A DNA stretch of 64,000 nucleotides from Lunularia cruciata (GCA_948567375.1 OX419758.1:9429001-9493000), one strand, 5' to 3'; shown: positions 11,378 to 23,010, counted from the stretch's first letter. The notes: generated by a model from the letters alone, not told the origin. Program-made: numbers and translations.

Positions 11378-12605
11378 CTAGGTCAATGACAGCAGCTTCG
11401 GGACGGCCCCAGAGATTTCACCTACTTTTTCTGCTCCTTCTGTTTGATTTGTCACATTCAAGAGAAGAGTGGCTGCCAAATTTCTGAGGAACGTGGAGCT
11501 CTTCTCCGCGTCCAAGAGGCTTATTAGTCCTTCAACAGCGCCAGGGTGTTCCACAATCTGCCTTCTATTCGACGCATGTCTGTATGTCATGTGGTGCAAG
11601 GTTCCCATCAATACCTCTTGTAAAGCAATATCCCCGCTATCCTTGTGGATCAATGACAGCAGCTTCGGGACGGCCCCAGGGATTTCTCCTATTTTCTCAG
11701 CTCCTTCGGTTTCAGCTGCCAAAGACATGAGTGTGCCTGCCAACCCTATGAGCAAAAGTGAGCTCTTCTCCGCATTCAAGAGGCTCATTAGTCCTTCAAC
11801 AGCACCAGGGTGTTCCGCAATCTGCCTTCTATTTGACGCATGTCTCAATGTCAAGTGGTACAAGGTTGCACTCAATGCCTCTTGTAAAAGAATATCCCCG
11901 CTATGCTTGTGGATCAATGACAGCAGCTTCAAGACGGCCCCAGGGATTTCTCCTATTTTCTCCCTTCCTTCGGTTTCAAGTGTCACAATCGCGAGTGTGC
12001 GTGCCAAACATCCGAGGAACAGGGAGCTCTTCTCCGCATCCAAGAGGCTCACTAGTCCTCCAACAGCACCAGGGTGTTCCACAATCTGCTTTCTATTTGA
12101 CGGATGTCTCAATGTCAAATGGAACAATGTCATCAATAAGTCTTGCAAATCAATATCCCCGCTATCTTTTTGGATCAATGACAGCAGCTTCGGGACGGCC
12201 CCGGGGATTTCTCCGATTTTCTCCGCTACTTCGGTTTTAGCTACCACATTCACGAGTGTGCCTGTCAAGTATCTGAGGAACTTGGAGCTCTTCTCACCAT
12301 CCAAGAGCTTCACCAATACTTCAAGGACACCAGGGTGTTCCTCAACCTGCTTTCGATTGGACTCATTTTGTGATGTCAAATTGCTCAAGGTTCCCAACAA
12401 TACCTCTTGTAAAGCAATATTCCCGCTATACTTATGGAGGAATATTAGCAGCTTCGGGATGGCTCCAGGGACTTCTCCTATTCTCTCCGCTCCTGCGGTC
12501 TTGGTTGCCACATTTGTTAGTGTAAGTGCCAAAGCGCGATGAACTCGAGAGCTCTTCTCACCATCCAAGAGGTTCACCAGTCCTTCGAGAGCGCCAGGGT
12601 GTTCC
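11018..12605 (-). repeat. Tandem coding repeat, about 264-bp period (two ARM repeats per unit)
   Basis: The plus-strand word AGGGTGTTCC (minus GGAACACCCT, coding EHPG) recurs at about 11021, 11281, 11543, 11807, 12071, 12332 and 12596. Spacings are 260-264 bp. Each unit encodes about 88 residues: the EHPGAVEGLMSLLDAEKSS part and the GEIPGAVPKLLSLIHKDSGD part, which make two armadillo-type helical repeats. The units are closely alike at DNA level. The array runs through the last coding exon of the NLR-like gene and into the decayed tail. Confidence 0.95.
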
Positions 12606-15600
12606 AGAAACTGCTTTTGATTCGACTCATCTAGTTGCAAATTGATCAACGCTTCCGCGAATGCCTCTTGTAAAGCCATATTCGGATGGTCCTTCAAGAC
12701 CAGTGATATCAGCTTCGGGATGGCCCCGTGGACTTCTCCAATTCTTTTCCTTCCTGTGACGTGGTAACCCAAAGCAATCAAAGTGTCTGTTATGTAAATC
12801 GAGAATTCCTCACGATCAAGCCAGTAGGAATTCACCAGTGCCTCAATGAAACCGGGGCATGCTTGAATCTCTTGTCCAGGACCGGGGAACCACGCTAGCA
12901 TAGAAAGACAACGCAAATGAATGGCCCTGATCTGCGGTGGTAGGCTTATATCTCCGTGCAACGAATTCATCAAACTCTGTATCGTCACGGGAATGTGACC
13001 CCGCAGTGCTGACTTCAACTTTGTGTAGCCAAGGTTGTTCAATACGGACGCTATGGCTGGCCCGAACGTGAACGAGGACAGCAAAGGTGCAAGACTATCG
13101 TCTTGGAGTTCACCATTGCAAACGATCTTGATCATTACCTGCGCAAGGGGGAATGCACTCGCTTATCCTCATTAGGAGCAAAACTAGACAAGGTCAATTT
13201 TGTGGTGATTACAGTAGCTCAATTATAGACTATCTCAAGGTGAGAAGTTGCAAAAGTATCTCGTAGAAGTCTTCCACTTTCAATTCTATGCATATGCGAA
13301 ATATGTCCATTCAATTGACCACTTAAAAAAAAAGAATTAAACCTCATGAAATCAAATACCGTCCGAGGTTCTTCATTTGCAGAAGTGTTTAACGTAGGTT
13401 AATAGCAGTGCTGTTCATTGTAAGGCGTTTGTGAGGAATTTTCACAAGAGCAAGGAAGGGATATATGAGTTAGTATCTCCCAATGAGTGTAGACAAAAAG
13501 CTACTTAACACAAGTAACGTTAGACTTGATGAACTGAGCCAAATAAGAAATAACTAGCATTTTCATGTCCAGAATAATTCTGGGAGTAATTCGTAAGCGC
13601 CTTTTATGTCCATCAAAGGTTTGGGTTTCATGCATTTACTAGGTGAAAATAAACATTGGCACATGTCTCCACTCCTGCTATATCCTTGAAGAAATATCCA
13701 TCCCGTACCTGCTTCGCACAACAAATCAATTTGTCCAAGTCCACGTCGACCTCGCTCTCTCTCCTTGACGGTTGGTTGCTCTCCTCACTCTCTGAGCTTT
13801 CCTCCTCACTCTCTGAGGTTTGATTCTTTTGCTTTTCCTCCTCTGAGAGCTGCTCACACATCACAATAACAAGAGGTCCTAGTGCAACCCGTAGTTCCTT
13901 GAAAAGATTGAAGTCTGGATCACGTATGTCCAGGTGTTTGGCGGCTCTCTCTGCATACCGCTTCCTTAAATAAAGGATGCAAAGTCCCAAAACTTCCTGG
14001 CTGGCACTGCGGTGTTCATCTGTTATGTTTTGTACAAGGAATGCTCTACCGCGACAGGTATCCAGTAAGGAATCCATCACCTCCATGACATTCTTTCTTG
14101 TTTCATTATGCATGTTGGTAAACTTGCGTTGTAAATCATGAAACCCTAGATTTTCGGATTCACAGAGATTCACCGCGTATGGGTCCGAGGAACTAATAGC
14201 AAGTTTGGGATCAAAGGATGCAATCAAATTGGCGTCCGCTTGCAGCATCGTTCCATTTTCTCTCAGTTCGTTGAGGTGATCGCGGAATGGCATTGGATAT
14301 TCTCCTTCCTGTACTTTAGTGTACAGCCTGCGCACAACGTGACTGGGGATGGTTTTCCCTTCACAGTTTGCGATCAAGATTAGCAGACGTCGAGAATTCT
14401 CTGATAGGTGTTGGTACGTCATCAGCAATGATTCCCCAATATTTCTTTCGTACGCACAATCAAAAACCGGTGTGAAACTGGGACTTGTGTCTTTGCCCTT
14501 CATTTTCCCCTCTACAGCGGTCGAGTAGCTGCTTGCCACGTCCTTCCACTCCTTGGAAATAGTGTTCTTCGTCTTTGTTATTCTCGACCCCGCCATTGCC
14601 AGAGCCAATGGATTGCCCTCTGCTCGTTTTATCAAGCGGGCAGCAATACCCTGCAGATTTTCTAGGACGAAATTAGATTTTCCTCTTGTGTCACGCAATA
14701 TGAAAAACTGGATACTCCTGTACTCGTGCAAGATATTATTCCTCATATCATGTCATCGGCCACGCATTTCTGTTAAATTACAGATAACTTCATCGAGGGA
14801 CCATGCAAAATATGGAGCAGTCCATAAAGTTCAGCTTGGAACTACCTTAGCTGAAAAGAAAAGACGATGCATAATAGTGACTCTGTATGAAATAGCTTCT
14901 CATGATCCAACGGTATTCAGGATTCAAAAACAATGTTTTGGGAAACCGTTTTCCCCATTCATCCATTGCAATTGATTATGAGAGTCGCATAGAGATGGTA
15001 GGTCAAACCTTCAAGTCCGATGGTAGTTCGTGGTCTGCAATTCCTGCATGTGCAGCCAGGATCTGCTCTGCCTTCTCCAAACTGACTGGTGGAACTTCTA
15101 TGGCAGTAGAAGCTTTCCATATGGCGGAATTTCTAGAGGTGAATAAAAATTTCACTTGATCGTGCAGATCAAACGCAAGGTCAGCAACGAAAGCTTCGAT
15201 GAAACGCTGTTCCCAGACGTCATCCAAGATTACCAAAGTCTTTTGCATTTCGAGTAAAGATCGTATTTCCTGTTTGATGAGAACACTTTGATCTGAACCG
15301 TGGTTTTTACTGGAACTTGCGCTTGGACCAAGGGTTTGGAGAAGTTCCAACCGCTTGGATGCCACATCCGCCTTACGCCCACATTCCAGGAGAACAATGA
15401 TGAGCTTTCTGGACTCATCAACGATAAAATCGCGGCTGGATCTGGTTGCACCTTTGTTCCTCCATTGCAGTTCATGAGGACTACATAAGTAGTGATATCT
15501 TATGTATCTGGCTAGAGTGGACTTTCCACTTCCAGGATTGCCATGCAACAACACTACATCTTCCTCGTCCAACGCTTTTCGAATGCTTGCCTCTATGTCC

Positions 15601-17552
15601 GGAAGTGGGACATACGTGCCCAGGCTTCTTCTAGAATGGGGCCTCTTTCGGGTTTCTCCCTCTTTTGCAGTAACCTGAAACATTCCACGATAGATATAGG
15701 TTGATTAAACTAGTTGTGATACGTGATGAAAGTAATATGGGAGAAGACAACTTGGAATTTTTCTCGTATATCAAGCCAACTTGCAGAGAAACATATTTTG
15801 ACAGACAAGATATAGGTTAAAACCTATGCAGCAACGAACTTTAAACATACCTGCCGAACAAAGGGAACCAAACGTAAGTAACTGTTGGATTTCTGGGTTT
15901 CAGGTTGGCACAATGTGAAGTGATCAGCATCCACCACCGTGAATCCGCCACCATACCTTGCGGATGCTTCCGGCACAACAATACCATAAAAATCATCCTG
16001 TACATACACGTCATCAAAGACCTATGAATTTTAACGTCACCTATAGAAAGACTGACCTGCTCTTGATCATTGAATAGTATTTTGGACGCGTGGAGCTCAG
16101 CGATGTTAAGAGGAAATCGGAGAAAGTTTATCAAGATCTGTTGGTGATACACTTCGTTCCAACTGCAGATCCAGCTCTTGGTTGACTCAAGACCATTCAC
16201 AGCTTGCTAATAATTTAAGTTAGATTGAGTTTTTGGCATCAAAATGGGGTTATGAGCCATCCAAGGAGCGGTAAAAGCGGACTTACGTTGCTATCAAGCC
16301 TTGTTACCTGGGAACGACTCCCTGAAGAAGCTCTTGTCAGGATGAACTGTAACCACGACGGCCTTTGATTTCCCCGTGCCAAGCATGTTTCCTTGGTTTC
16401 TCCAACTCCACCAACAACCCATTTGTAGCGCTGTCGTAATTCCTCCAGGTTTGCGTCTAGTCTTGCAGCGTCTGGGCCCAGTACGTTTACGAACTCCATC
16501 AAAGGACTAGGATTTTTCATGGTAATTCCATCATGTCCTGGCATACCCCGATGTGGAGTTCCATAGAAGAATAAACCTTTGATGTTTCTTAACAAACAGT
16601 TCATCTTCACACTTTCTTGTGCCCACCTACTTTTCTGATCGACATGTAGACATAACTGCTTGATCAAAAGCCCCCCGACACCGTGACCAACAAATATTAC
16701 CGGGCAAGCATCCGATTGTCCCACTTTTGCATGATCTACTAGTTCTAGGGCCAAACTTTCTGCCGCATTATGAAGATCAAATCTACCACTATCTTTTGTG
16801 ATTATGATAGAAGAATCATATCTTATAGCTAAAATTCTCGCCCCTGGGAATTCTTTAGGAAGCCAGGTCTTGGGCCAAATTTCCTGTAAATCTCCCGACT
16901 TCCAAGTTGATAAGTAGATCTCAGCTTCTAGACTGCCAAATTGAAGTCCATGGAAAAACAAAATTTCCAATTTGATTCCCTCCTTATCATCCTTATCAGG
17001 ACGGTATAGTTCGTATACCATGTCGCTCACCTGAACATCGTACAAAACGGTTAGATGATCCCCAAATCCAAACGAATACAAATTCCTTTGGCGAGCTTTC
17101 AGAATGCCTCTCAGATTGCCATATTGAGGCAAATCTTCATACAGGTGACCAGAGCAAGGCTTCTGAAATGCAATTCATTTTATAAATAAACAAGTAACTG
17201 AACTAAATTAAAGCATTGTCCTCAACAGTTCCAAATTGACAATATCATTTTTGAACTTGGCGGCGATAAGTTCACCACGACTAGTCTATTAAAACAGAAG
17301 CAACGTCGACGGTAACATGTTCACCTGATGACCTAGAGCTAAACGATAACCAGATGTACTTATAGAATGAGAGATCATTCCAGAACAGTCAATCTATCCA
17401 GATGAGATCTTGACATGGACACCGTACAAGCATTAGATCCGAGTCGTAACTTGATTGTAGCTTGTCCTGATTAGGTGCTACCAAGACCTTTAATTTCTGT
17501 CAGAGTCAAATGCAGAAGAGACATTCATTACCTTAGCTCCAGTGGTCGTCAT
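11378..17552 (-). CDS. NLR-like gene: alpha/beta-hydrolase head, NB-ARC, ARM repeats
   Basis: Seven exons modelled by splice motifs and unbroken phase 0: 17552-17532, 17162-16287, 16206-16057, 15997-15851, 15674-15009, 14650-13640 and 13138-11378; 1543 residues. Residues 76-81 FFHGLQ, 166-171 GHGVGG, 208-213 GTPHRG and DH at 374-375 mark a DUF676/SERAC1-type hydrolase fold. The nucleophile position (168) is Gly, so catalysis is doubtful. NB-ARC: P-loop GNPGSGKST 443-451, kinase-2 TLVILDDVW 544-552, RNBS-B FLFTSRNS 574-581, GNPLALAMAG 632-641 and an MHD-like FHD at 790-792. An acidic Ser/Glu linker spans about 888-926. Residues from about 958 form ARM repeats and replace the LRRs of ordinary NLRs. 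Liverworts have hydrolase-NBS-LRR proteins; this resembles them with ARM in place of LRR. The role is probably intracellular immune sensing (inference). The start is a 7-codon exon. The TAG at 11378 truncates the array, so a pseudogene is possible. Confidence 0.8.
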
Positions 17553-17940
17553 GTTCTCCGATATCAGGCTCAGTTCAATGGAGAATCAAGCAGTAAGCTT
17601 ACACCAGAGAAATCCAAGAAAACTTGGTATTCTCTCGGTTCACAACAATACAACCGATACAATCTGAACCAATGAAACTCGAAATGATTGTTCAAGATAC
17701 TCAGACAGAGTCGCTCATGGGACGAGAACGCTACTAGTGCGAGTGCTTCGGGCAAGGAACGGCATACAGGACGCTAGTTGTGAGCGAGACAAAATTGCCC
17801 TCGTCGCTTTCAGAGCGAGCCCAGATTTTCCACCGCTCTCATTGTTGAGATGCCACCCTGCGATTCTGTACCTGCACACCCATCAATGTGTGAATTTGCT
17901 TTTGCGAAGTATCGTAGGTCCTTCTCATCTTGCAATTTTT
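17553..17940. other. Probable 5' flank of the NLR-like gene
   Basis: No coding frame of note. This stretch lies immediately upstream of the modelled start codon and would hold the 5' UTR and proximal promoter. No convincing TATA box or initiator could be singled out. Confidence 0.3.
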
Positions 17941-18115
17941 GTGAAATAATAATTTTTTATAAATTAATATATTTATAAATTAATTATACATATTTATTAT
18001 ATTAATTTTAATATAATAAATTATATATACCTTTAAAATATTATAAATTATATATTAAATATTATTATGATTATTTTAAATATTAAATATTTTAAATATT
18101 AAATATTTTAAAAAT
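17941..18115. repeat. AT-only low-complexity block
   Basis: Nearly pure A/T, with repeated words TTAAATATTAAATATT and TATAAATTA. It sits about 400-560 bp upstream of the modelled NLR-like start and could be a matrix-attachment or distal promoter element. That role is speculative. Confidence 0.85.
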
Positions 18116-18307
18116 CACCATGGCCACTCTTATCTTGAACGCGTTCGATAAACATCTTTGATAACGAGCAAGAATGTGAAACTTCGCTGACAGATATGAT
18201 CTGATTTTGGAATTTTGATCTAAAATTCCTGGATGAATGTGTGATGTAAGAATTAAACATAGAATAGAATCGTGACGAGTCACGCCTTTGATGATTTTGA
18301 CGTGGCA

Positions 18308-18532
18308 TCAATTCAGGCTCACGTAAAACAGGAGGAACGACCGCCGTTTGCCCGCTATATATATAAAGAAAACGAGGATGATCGCAAGCAACGGAATTGC
18401 CATCCTGATCGATACTAATGTATAGCGGCTATTTGTCACTTTCTTAGATGTAACATATCGGCATGGTAGTTCGATGGAGAGATTCATCGGTTTGGAATCA
18501 ACCCGTTGATACACATCGGAAAGAATCACCAT
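18308..18532 (-). CDS. Small hypothetical membrane peptide (doubtful)
   Basis: A 74-codon frame with an ATG start (codon at 18530-18532). Around residues 43-62 there is a hydrophobic stretch (MAIPLLAIILVFFIYIAG) followed by KRR, which would suit a single membrane span with a positive flank. There is no homology I recognise, no visible splice partners and no supporting neighbour. In AT-leaning intergenic DNA a frame of this length can occur by chance. I list it only because of its better composition and the clear hydrophobic segment. Confidence 0.15.
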   Translation of the reverse strand: MVILSDVYQRVDSKPMNLSIELPCRYVTSKKVTNSRYTLVSIRMAIPLLAIILVFFIYIAGKRRSFLLFYVSLN

Positions 18533-19514
18533 CTTTTAATAAATAATCAAATGGTCATAATAAATGGTATCATTTGAGAGGGTTGTATCACATCTAGAGA
18601 TGGGATACGTGTTCTTGGAGTATCATTAAGATTAGAGTATTTTATCACATGCTTTATAGACATTGTCTTTGCGAAAGATATTTTCCATGTGGATGATTTT
18701 TTGTTACTAGTAGATCTGGAGGTGACATTTGCTATACTCTCCCCTCATATTGCTCATCTATTTACTTTTTTCTTTCACATAGCTCCCCTTTCCTTGACCT
18801 TCCTATCACATCTAAGAGCATTTGTTAAAAAGATTATGGGAGTCTTTGGTTCTATTATTGAACCAAAGACATTTGAGTGTGTGATAGTGGATTTGGCACA
18901 AAGACAAACATCACTATTAATCTCATGTGGAAGAGTTGACTTGCTATCTATGGAGTAGATTACATCTATAGCATTTTTGGGTAGTTGTGCTCTCTCAACA
19001 CCCTTACTTTCCTCTAGTTTTATGGTTGTTGATAGATAGATTTTGGAGACTTATGTAATAGAGGTGGGCGAGGGATTATTTTCTCTCTTGATATTTTTGC
19101 AGTAGACAAGAGATAGTTTATCCACACGGGCATGCAAAGACCTTCCATCTTTTGTTTCACTGTCATCAGATTGGACTAGAGGTTTACAATCCTTTCTTGA
19201 TGGAACGAGAATGTTAGCATATGCTACATTCTCTCTTAGTTAACTCATCCATTCCTCAAGCTACTAAAGCACATCTTTGCTCTTGCTCCGGCAAGGATGT
19301 AAACTCTTGAATCCTAGCTCGATTGTGCATTACGACATTCCAACTCGCACTAGCTACTTCTCTACAATGATGAGGTTTGGCTTAGATTTGGTCCACCCTT
19401 CTACATCCTCATTACTCACTTTTGTGGTTCTATACTAGATGCAAAAGTGGTCCATATGACATTGTGTCCTTTTGGAGGACAAAGGATAGCTACCCATGAC
19501 GCTCTTAGGGACAT

Positions 19515-20060
19515 TGTCACACCATTTGTAGTGTTGCATCTAGATTGCTCGAACATTGGAGTTGTAGTGATATTAGTTAGAGGTATTTTAGTAGTCACTC
19601 ATAGACTACTTTATGATGGTCAGATTTTGTGTTCAAGGAACTAACTTCATGGTGTGGCCTATAGTCACTTTGCACCATTTGTACCATTGGGTGTATCGTC
19701 AATGGGACCATTAAACGTTTAGATCACCATTTAGACCTAGCTCGAGTCTAGGGGAATACTTTTGAAGTGCAGCTCAACTCACTTCTATGATGTTGAGCCT
19801 TCGAGTTCTTGGCTATGGTGGATACAAGCGGGCGAGCGTGACTTGGATTCTCTTAGCTAGAGTGGGTGATTTGACTGTAATCAATGTCAAGTTGTTCACA
19901 ATTTATAGAGTGATAGATCAAGTATTGATTTGAGTGGTATAAACAAATTGATTATTGTAGCACTTTAGAGTATATGTATGACTTATGGGTGAGTTATGTG
20001 TTTATAGTGTATAATGTTGACAATGATGTATGTTGTGTAACGATGTATATACACACGACA
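19515..20060 (-). mobile_element. Nested LTR-like insertion in the left arm
   Basis: The right arm lacks these 546 bp, and the inverted-repeat match resumes on both sides. The insert has TG...CA ends and is flanked by ACAT (19511-19514 and 20061-20064), which fits retroelement insertion. Its reverse complement resembles 39715-40100: shared runs include GTGTATATACAT near one end, CACTCTAGCTAAGAGA, and CCACCATAGCCAAGAACTC. It is therefore a dispersed family, probably a solo LTR. Confidence 0.7.
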
Positions 20061-20604
20061 ACATAGTGTTTGCTATGGCACCAAAGATGGTGCATATTTG
20101 GCTTGGAGGGAGAGTTTGTACGCTTCGCACACAACACTTGTCAAGGCAGATCTATACTTGATCCAAGATGATTAGGTGATAGTAGTGGATGTCATGGTTA
20201 CTGACCCTATGCATGATATAGTTTTGGAGGGAGTGATTTCACATCCCCTTGGATGGGCAACAAGTGTTATAGCAGCTTGCAAGGTCTCAAAGGGGCATGC
20301 AACAAAGTCACATCTTTGTTCCTCTAGCCTTGGAGTTATATGGAGTGATTGATAGGGCATTTGATATATTTGTTTGGGAGTGCACTAGAGCCTATCATGT
20401 TAGGTGCCAAGGGGTACCACTCTCACTTCATACTTTGTAGCATATTTTAGGTAGTGTCTGTCCATTGCTCTATAGAGTGCAGTGGTTGGTGCAATCCATA
20501 GGAGCACAATAACACTAGGTGATGCTTCTTTGGATGCTCTAGTTGTTTGTAGACTGTATGACTTGCATAGCTCAGATATTTTAGGTGCAATAGGGCAGAT
20601 TTCT

Positions 20605-20725
20605 CATATCAACTCTATTGGGGCTTAGCCCTATTTTACCTTTTTTGTCTCACCCTTATATGGCTTGATGGGTCTTCCCATACTTTGTGTTTTCTATGTG
20701 ATTGCCCTTTTCTCTCTTTCTTAGA
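20605..20725 (+). repeat. Palindrome-bearing dispersed motif, copy 1 (+)
   Basis: The motif reads, in order, GGGGCTTAGCCC(C), ATTTTACCTTTTTTGTCTC, then a GCTTGATGGG-GTCTTCCCAT block. It has partners at 21425-21545 (-), 23630-23715 (-), 24340-24400 (partial, +), 24702-24795 (+), 26035-26110 (+) and 26150-26225 (-). GGGGCTTAGCCCC is self-complementary except for its centre. This copy caps the inner end of the left arm. Confidence 0.8.
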
Positions 20726-21424
20726 TGCATAATTTGGTTGATTCAAAACACAAAGTCTTGGTCTTGCTTTTGATACTTGGAAGGAAGTCGTAAGGGCAAC
20801 TTGAATGTTATATTCTCAATAAGTATGGGAGCATTATTTTGATGTGCATATTATAGAGTTTCTAGATTGTGTGGACATGACCGCTACAACTGATGAGCTC
20901 TGATATGCTTGAGGATTTGGAAGACACATAAAAGGAATGCATAAAAGGAATGCAAAAGAGGCTACAGGAGAAGAACTGCAAATGAATAGAAACCAAGAGG
21001 ATTGGCCTAAGTTCAAAAGGCTTTGAAGATGAACTATCATGGTATTTGTGCCATTGAAAGAATGAGGGCCAAATTTCTGCACTTGGCAACAATTGGTTTC
21101 CTTTGTGCACTATAGAAAGCTGACCTCCAAGAGAATTTGACAGATTAAACATTTGAGAGACTATTTTGCATAGTTTGCAGTTGATGTAGTCTGTATACTA
21201 TAGACAGAGCAGTCTGCAATCTCGTTGTAGCTAATAGCACAATACTATGATGTATGTGTATGCATATACTAGTCTAGTATATGTTTACCCTAGACTCTAC
21301 TTCCCATACACTAGTTAGCATGCTAAACACAAGGAATCAAGTGCATTGCATAATATTTCCTAAGGAGACACAAGCATCCTGGTCTTTTGGTTCCATCTAT
21401 CTAAAAGGGTATTTAAAAGAAAAA
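20726..21424. other. Loop of the giant inverted repeat
   Basis: About 700 bp between the two arms. No gene is recognised; short frames of 82-96 codons on the minus strand look like chance. The first and last 50 bp continue a weaker inverted match. Confidence 0.5.
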
Positions 21425-23010
21425 AGGGCTACCACATAGCAAAAACGAAGGATGGGAAGACCCCATCAAACTGTACAAGGGTGAGACAAAAAAAGGTAAA
21501 ATGGGGCTATGCCTCAATAGAGTTGATATGAGAAATATGCCCTATTGCACCCTAACATGTTTGAGCTATGCAAGTCATACGGTCTACAAACAATTGGAGC
21601 ATCCAAAGAAACATCACCTAGTGTGATTGCTCTCCTATGGATTGCACCAATCACCGCCCTTGTAGAGCAATGGACACATCTTGTCTAAAATATGCTACAA
21701 AGTATGAGAGTGAGAGTGGTACCCCTGGCACCTAACATGATAGGCTCTCGTTCACTCCTTGACAAAATATGTTAAATGTCATGTCCATCTCTCCATATAA
21801 CTCCAAGGCTAGAAGAACAAAGAGATGACCTCATTGCATACCCTTATACTTTTTGGAGACCTTGTGAGCTATTGCTGCACTTCCTACCCATCTAGGGGAT
21901 TGGTAATCACTCCCTCCAAAATTATATCATGCATAAGGTTTGTAACCATGACATCTGCTACTATCACCTGATTATCTTAGACCAAGTATAACATGTGTCA
22001 TCTGCAATGCATACAAACACTCACTCCAAGCCAAGTATCCACTCTCTTGTGCCATAACAAACACTATGCCCTTAATAGCATCATGGGTAGCTATCCTCTA
22101 TCCTCCAAGAGAACATTGTGTCATATGGACCATTGTTGCATCTAGTGTAGAACCACACTCACAAGTGAGTAATGAAGATGCATAAGGGTGGACCAATCCT
22201 AGGCAAAATCTCATCACTATAGAGAAAGTAGTTAGTGCGAGTCAGAATGCCCTAATGAACGGGTGAGCTAAGATCCAACAGTCTACACCCTTGCCATAGC
22301 AAAAGCAAAGACGTGCTCTAGTAGCATGAGGAATGGACAAGTCAACTAAGGGAGAATGTAGCATATGCTTACACTATCTCTCTATCAAAGAAGACTATAA
22401 ACCTCTAGTCCAATCTGACTATAGTGAACAAAAGCTAGAAACTCCTTGTGTGCCTGTGGGAATAGATTATCTCTCATCTACTGCAATAACATCTGGAGAG
22501 AAAAGGATCCCTCCTCCACCTCAATAAGATAACTCTCCAAAATTGACCTATCAACAACCACAAAATGAGAGAAAAGTAGGAGTGTAGAGAGAGCACAATT
22601 ATCAAAAATGCTATAGGTGCAATCTCTTCCATAGATAGCAAGCCAACCCCTCCACACGAGATCAATAGTGATGTTTGTCTACATGCCAAAACCCTTATCG
22701 CACACTCAAATGTCATTGGTCCAATAATATCATCAAAGACTCCCATAATCCTCCTATCAAAGGCTCTTAGATGTGATAGGAAGGTCAAGGAGGGAGGAAT
22801 GCTACAAAGGAAGTAAGTCAATTGACAAGCAATACTAGAGAAGAGTATACCAATGTCACCTGCGGATCTCCCAGTGACTGAAGGTCATCCACATGGAGAA
22901 CATCCTCTGCAAGGGTAGCGTTTAAGAAGCATGTGACAAAATCCTCTGATCCTATTGGCACTCCAAGAACACATAGTCCATATGTAGGTGTGATACACCT
23001 CTTTGGAAGC
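21425..23010 (-). repeat. Right arm of the giant inverted repeat
   Basis: Reverse-complement partner of 18560-20725 without the nested insertion. It starts with a minus copy of the palindromic motif (21425-21545). The longest minus frame (22474-22821, 115 codons) gives hydrophobic text that matches the other arm but no known domain. Both arms have many mutations, so the duplication is old. Confidence 0.85.

Larger units (their letters stand above)
18560..20725 (+). repeat. Left arm of a giant inverted repeat
   Basis: This arm matches the reverse complement of 21425-23010. Examples are TCCATGTGGATGA at about 18684 against TCATCCACATGGA at about 22888, and the peptide text LTFLSHLRAF..IMGVF read forward at about 18.8 kb and backward at about 22.75 kb. 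The arm is about 580 bp longer than its partner because of the nested insertion at 19515-20060. Short open frames inside give no recognisable protein. It may be two head-to-head copies of one degraded transposon. Confidence 0.85.

Noticed and set aside
11469-12542. 357-codon plus-strand frame and similar plus frames opposite the ARM exon
   Set aside because: They are antisense shadows of the ARM repeats, made open by the codon pattern of the real minus-strand array.
17570-17755. Minus frame just upstream of the NLR-like start
   Set aside because: It ends before the modelled ATG, is not in frame with the gene and has no recognisable content.
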